8,321 nt of DNA from Microcaldota archaeon (GTDB lineage Archaea; Micrarchaeota; Micrarchaeia; Anstonellales; Anstonellaceae), in assembly GCA_023248455.1 (NCBI GenBank), contig JAHFEN010000020.1:1-8321 (forward strand). The letters run 5' to 3'. The notes under the pieces are model-generated. The model ran no database searches. It worked only from the letters and a program-made list of their open reading frames with translations, and was not told the DNA's origin. Shown in pieces: positions 5,416 to 8,321 of this stretch. Every line of letters starts with the position of its first letter. Positions within the stretch are counted from its first letter, which is position 1. The translations under genes were made by a program, and so were the position numbers.

Positions 5416-6885
5416 CTAGCTCGGAGGGGCGCCGCCCTTGCTCTCCTCCCACATCCTGTGGATGAGCGAACGGAGCTCCTCGCGCTTGCGCTCGAAATCG
5501 TTCTCCTCGTCCTGCGAAAGCTTGATTTTTTCCACGAAAGCCACCGATTTTTCCTTTTCTTCCTGCGTGCGCTGGGCTGCCACAGTTCTGATCGGCTTTT
5601 GCCCAGGCTCGGACTCCATCCTTACTATCTCCGCTTCCTTCTGCAGGCCTTTTACCTTGGCTGCCAGCAGCTCCTGCTCGCGCTTCATCTCGCGGAGCAT
5701 GAACGAGACCTTCTGCATCTCCTCCTTGTCGACCGGCCCCGCCCCGCCGGATTTCAGCGTTTCAAGCGCGCTCATCTGCGAGGAGAGCTTTTTGGAAATG
5801 TCCTTCTGCCGCTGCGCAATGTCCTCGTTCGCGCGGGCGATCTCCTCAGCTATGTCAATGTAATCGTCCTTTATTTCCTTCTGCGCCGATGCGGAATCCG
5901 ACCAGCGCTTCTGGAACGCCGAGAGCTTGGAGGCCTGCTTCCTCACGAGGGAAATCGCATCGCCTAGCTGCTCAGCAACCGCCTCTTTCTGCTTGTGCGC
6001 ATCCTCGGCCATCCTGCGAAGCTCGGAAAGCTTTTTCTTTGCCCCGGAAATCGACCCTTCATTATCAGCATATTCCTCGATTTTCTTCTCCACTTCGACC
6101 ACTCGGCCGTGCAGGCTCTGCTGCTCATCCGCAAGCGCCTCCATTGCGCCTGCAAGCTCGGACTTCAGGCTCTTGATTTCCGCAAGCTCGGCTCGAAGCT
6201 CGGCAATCCGCTCGTCGCTTTTGCCCTCCTCTATTCTCTTGCGGAAGTCCTCCACCCTGGCCTCAAACGCGCCGAAGAAAGTCTCATTGTCGTCAATCTG
6301 CGCCTGCAATGTGTTTTCGAAATTCTTAAGGACGCTCAGTTCCTTGTCAATGTCCCTTTCTGGCTTGCCCTCGGAATCCATTCCCATTTGTGGGGCAAGC
6401 GAGAGCAATTTTTTCTTGAGCCGGTTGAGCTTTTCAGCCGAAGCCTTTGCCTGCTCTGCGTACTTCCTTTCAAGAGAGGAAAGGTCGGCTTTCATCAGGA
6501 CGGCTTCTTCGGGCGTCATGAGAACCGTAGTCTCGATTTTGTGCAGCTCCTCCTCTATTGCTTCAAGGTCGCTTCCGCCCTGCTGCACCCTGGATAGAAG
6601 GGCGTCTATGTCTCCCTTGGCCTGCGTTGCCTTTGCCTCCAGCTTCTCGGTCCTCTGCGCCACGTACTCGCTTGATGGCGAGTGCCAGACAAGGTAAACC
6701 TTAGTGAGCTTGTACTCGATAGTAATGAGCTTCTCCGCTTCAAGGACATGTGCCCAGTCCTCAACCGTGCGCTGGGGCTGGCGCAGCTCTTTTGCTGCCG
6801 CGCCGATTTCCACCTTGCCCTTCTCCTTTACAAGGCGTATAAGCTGGTCCACTCCCGTAGAGATCAGAAGGTCGTCAAGCGCCAT
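5416..6885 (-). CDS. Winged-helix plus long coiled-coil protein
   Basis: A 489-residue protein I cannot name. Residues 1-67 look like a winged helix-turn-helix: two helices (DDLLISTGVDQLIRLVKEKG), a helix-turn-helix VEIGAAAKELRQPQRTVEDWAHVLEAEKLI (25-54), and a wing strand TIEYKLTKVYLVW (55-67). Residues 75-160, 175-380 and 385-482 are Glu/Lys/Ala/Leu-rich with heptad character, i.e. long coiled coils, interrupted by Pro/Gly breaks near 124, 165-175, 380-385 and 425-432. There is no signal peptide, membrane segment or ATP-binding motif, so it is not a complete SMC-type ATPase. Similar winged-helix/coiled-coil proteins occur in archaea without assigned function; a structural, chromosome-associated or scaffolding role is inference. 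A TATA element about 28 bp before the ATG and lack of a Shine-Dalgarno site suggest a leaderless mRNA. The gene is divergent from the acidic winged-helix gene. Confidence 0.8.
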   Translation of the reverse strand: MALDDLLISTGVDQLIRLVKEKGKVEIGAAAKELRQPQRTVEDWAHVLEAEKLITIEYKLTKVYLVWHSPSSEYVAQRTEKLEAKATQAKGDIDALLSRVQQGGSDLEAIEEELHKIETTVLMTPEEAVLMKADLSSLERKYAEQAKASAEKLNRLKKKLLSLAPQMGMDSEGKPERDIDKELSVLKNFENTLQAQIDDNETFFGAFEARVEDFRKRIEEGKSDERIAELRAELAEIKSLKSELAGAMEALADEQQSLHGRVVEVEKKIEEYADNEGSISGAKKKLSELRRMAEDAHKQKEAVAEQLGDAISLVRKQASKLSAFQKRWSDSASAQKEIKDDYIDIAEEIARANEDIAQRQKDISKKLSSQMSALETLKSGGAGPVDKEEMQKVSFMLREMKREQELLAAKVKGLQKEAEIVRMESEPGQKPIRTVAAQRTQEEKEKSVAFVEKIKLSQDEENDFERKREELRSLIHRMWEESKGGAPPS

Positions 6886-6908
6886 CGAACTTTTGATGCA
6901 AATCCAAT

Positions 6909-6919
6909 CCTTATAAAGA
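6909..6919. promoter_or_regulatory. Shared symmetric TATA element between divergent genes
   Basis: CCTTATAAAGA reads CTTTATAAG on the other strand, so it can serve as a TATA box in both directions. Leftward, it sits about 28 bp from the ATG at 6885, fitting a leaderless start. Rightward, it predicts a start near 6940 and a leader of about 45 nt for the gene at 6986. A weaker rightward candidate is GTAAAAAT at 6940-6947. Confidence 0.55.
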
Positions 6920-6985
6920 TTTGTGCGGAACTCCTATTCGTAAAAATGGGCAGGAAGCCCAGCATTTTCGCAAGCGGGATCCACC

Positions 6986-8321
6986 ATGATCAGCCCGGAC
7001 TTTGACATCAGGCTAAAGCGGGAGGCAAAGACCTCCCTCCAGCTATTCAAGGACCAGTCGCTGCTCCGCAGGAAATTCGGCGATGAAGCGGTCAAGCTCT
7101 ACGATAGGATAACCGGAAGCAAGACGGCGCACGAGCTCATGTCCGAGCTTGGGATGGGTGAGGAGAAATTCGTCTCCATACTCGAGTTCATGAACAACAA
7201 TGCCATGGTCTCTATTGTCCCTGACGAAATTAGCGGCATGCCGCCCAACCCTCCAGGCAGGGGTGGGGGCGAAGAAATGCCGCAAGAGCCGTCAGAGGAT
7301 GACGAAACCGCGTCTGGAAAAAAAAATCTCAAAGACGAGCAGCCTTCAAGCGAGGAGGAAGGGAAAGGGGAAGAAGAGCCTGCAAGCCAGGAGGAAGAGC
7401 CAGATGGGGAAGAGCCCGAAAAAGAGGAGCCTGCTTCGGAGGAGGAGGAAGGCGGCGTCCGCTCACCCAGGGCAAGGCCGCGGTCAATCAAGCCGTCCCA
7501 GCCTGAAGACGAAAGCGAGCCGCTGCTGTCCCCCCTGGAGAAAGTGCTGTTCGAAAAGTACGGCGATGTCGGCGTGAGGATATACAATCTCATTGACGGG
7601 GAGAAAACAGCCGAGGAAATACTGCGGCAGACCGGGGTGACTGAAGCCAAGCTCGTGGAAATACTCGAATTCATGGACGAGCAGGGGATAATAAAGCTCG
7701 AAAAGCCACCCGCGAGCCAGCCCGAGGTAGAGGCCGGCGGGGATGAGAAAGCAGGCGAAGAGGCAGGGGGCGCAGAACAGGAACCACGTTTCAAGCCCAT
7801 GATAGAAGAGGAGCCGGAGGAGATGCCTTTCACCCCTCCCAAGGCGATTGAATCGGAAAAGCCCAAGCCAAGAGAGGAAAAAATCAAGGAGGAGGAAGAG
7901 GAGCTCGACTCGGAAATCGTGATGGTGGATGTCCCAGAGCTTGCCAAGCTTTCGCTCATGCAGAAAGCACTCCTGTTCGCAGAGCTTTCCACGAAATTCG
8001 GTAAAAGCGCCAAGGAACTGGTTGAAATGGTGGACGGCCGCAAGGATTTCATCGACCTTTCGCTTAACATCGGGCTTTCTTTCTTTGACATTGATGCAAT
8101 AATGGCTTATTTCGGGAAAAAGGGGCTGATGACCTTCAGGCAGCTTGCCCGCGAGGAGATAAAGAAAAAATACGGCGAGGACGGCTTTGCCATATACAAG
8201 AGATACGGGAGGGACGGGCTGCTGCTCTACGAAATGATCGGCAAGGAGGCTTCGCTCAAGGACATAATAGTGAAGAGCAAGCTTGAAGTGGACCGCGCAA
8301 TCGAAATACTGATATTCATCC
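6986..8321 (+). CDS. Acidic protein with four winged-helix-like repeats, 3' truncated by window edge
   Basis: Open from ATG 6986 to the window end, 445 residues visible without a stop. Four diverged copies of a module of about 50 residues are seen: 21-75 (LLRRKFGDEAVKLYDRITG..., EEKFVSILEFMNNNAMV), 184-238 (FEKYGDVGVRIYNLIDGEKT..., AKLVEILEFMDEQGII), 327-384 (STKFGKSAKELVEMVDGRKD..., FFDIDAIMAYFGKKGLM) and 391-445 (KKYGEDGFAIYKRYGRDG..., EVDRAIEILIFI). The pattern (aromatic-Gly, helix, DGxKTxxEI, Gly/Val turn, VEILEFM, GLI) resembles small winged-helix modules such as PqqD-like domains. Residues 95-156 and 240-308 are extremely Glu/Pro-rich, likely disordered linkers. No membrane segment. A frame stop at 6941-6943 and no other start codon in frame fix the ATG at 6986; only a weak GCGGGA lies upstream. 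Function unknown; it may bind DNA or scaffold with the divergent coiled-coil protein. Confidence 0.8.
   Translation, partial: MISPDFDIRLKREAKTSLQLFKDQSLLRRKFGDEAVKLYDRITGSKTAHELMSELGMGEEKFVSILEFMNNNAMVSIVPDEISGMPPNPPGRGGGEEMPQEPSEDDETASGKKNLKDEQPSSEEEGKGEEEPASQEEEPDGEEPEKEEPASEEEEGGVRSPRARPRSIKPSQPEDESEPLLSPLEKVLFEKYGDVGVRIYNLIDGEKTAEEILRQTGVTEAKLVEILEFMDEQGIIKLEKPPASQPEVEAGGDEKAGEEAGGAEQEPRFKPMIEEEPEEMPFTPPKAIESEKPKPREEKIKEEEEELDSEIVMVDVPELAKLSLMQKALLFAELSTKFGKSAKELVEMVDGRKDFIDLSLNIGLSFFDIDAIMAYFGKKGLMTFRQLAREEIKKKYGEDGFAIYKRYGRDGLLLYEMIGKEASLKDIIVKSKLEVDRAIEILIFI

Noticed and set aside
5407..6697. Long plus-strand open frames opposite the coiled-coil gene
   Set aside because: They encode Ser/Leu/Arg-rich low-complexity sequence, the usual antisense shadow of a Glu/Lys/Ala-rich gene in GC-rich DNA.
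6946..7005. Short upstream ORF of 19 codons (MGRKPSIFASGI...) overlapping the start of the acidic gene
   Set aside because: It is in another frame, has no ribosome site and no recognisable product. A regulatory uORF is possible but unsupported.
7099..8091. 330-codon minus-strand frame, very Ser-rich
   Set aside because: It is the complement of the Glu-rich acidic linkers; the plus-strand frame has the repeated domain structure and the promoter.
1..8321. tRNA, rRNA, CRISPR arrays or complete insertion sequences
   Set aside because: I saw no tRNA-like cloverleaf, rRNA segment, regularly spaced repeats or transposase gene anywhere in the window.

Overview
This window looks like a piece of an archaeal chromosome, densely packed and moderately GC-rich. 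The evidence is an archaeal/eukaryotic-type tryptophanyl-tRNA synthetase, an archaeal-type phosphopantetheine adenylyltransferase joined to a DUF84 domain, a KaiC/RadA-like ATPase, TATA boxes of the TTTATATA kind about 25 bp upstream of starts that lack a Shine-Dalgarno site (leaderless genes), and GGTG-type ribosome sites elsewhere. The small membrane-tethered thioredoxin-like protein and the winged-helix/coiled-coil proteins recall DPANN-type archaea (Micrarchaeota, Woesearchaeota and relatives), but that placement is inference only.

Layout. (1) 1-1926, plus strand: the 3' part of a KaiC-like ATPase with a long Pro/Ala/Gln/Lys tail, overlapping the start of trpS by 14 bp; these form an operon. 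(2) 1927-2296: a degenerate second copy of the end of trpS, then a TATA box and an 86-residue basic orphan protein that is AT-rich in its first half. (3) 2288-3322, minus strand: a two-domain protein, CoaD-type PPAT followed by DUF84 inosine/xanthosine triphosphatase, overlapping the end of the orphan gene by 9 bp. (4) 3399-4583, plus strand, divergent from it: a membrane family 2 glycosyltransferase of the processive type. (5) 4584-4685: a 12-bp perfect inverted repeat bracketed by a 12-bp direct repeat, resembling a tiny non-autonomous insertion. (6) 4716-5363: a leaderless gene for a membrane-anchored thioredoxin-fold protein. (7) 5416-6885, minus strand: a winged-helix plus long coiled-coil protein. 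(8) 6986 to the window end, plus strand, divergent from it: an acidic protein carrying four diverged copies of a small winged-helix-like module, running off the window.

The genes do not form one pathway. Translation (trpS), CoA synthesis with nucleotide-pool cleaning (the PPAT-DUF84 fusion) and cell-surface glycan synthesis (GT2) are housekeeping functions. The less ordinary content is the PPAT-DUF84 fusion with a degraded C-terminal ATP-binding motif, the small repeat-bounded hairpin element, and the divergent pair of winged-helix proteins at the right end, which share one symmetric TATA element and are the best candidates for an undescribed functional pair.
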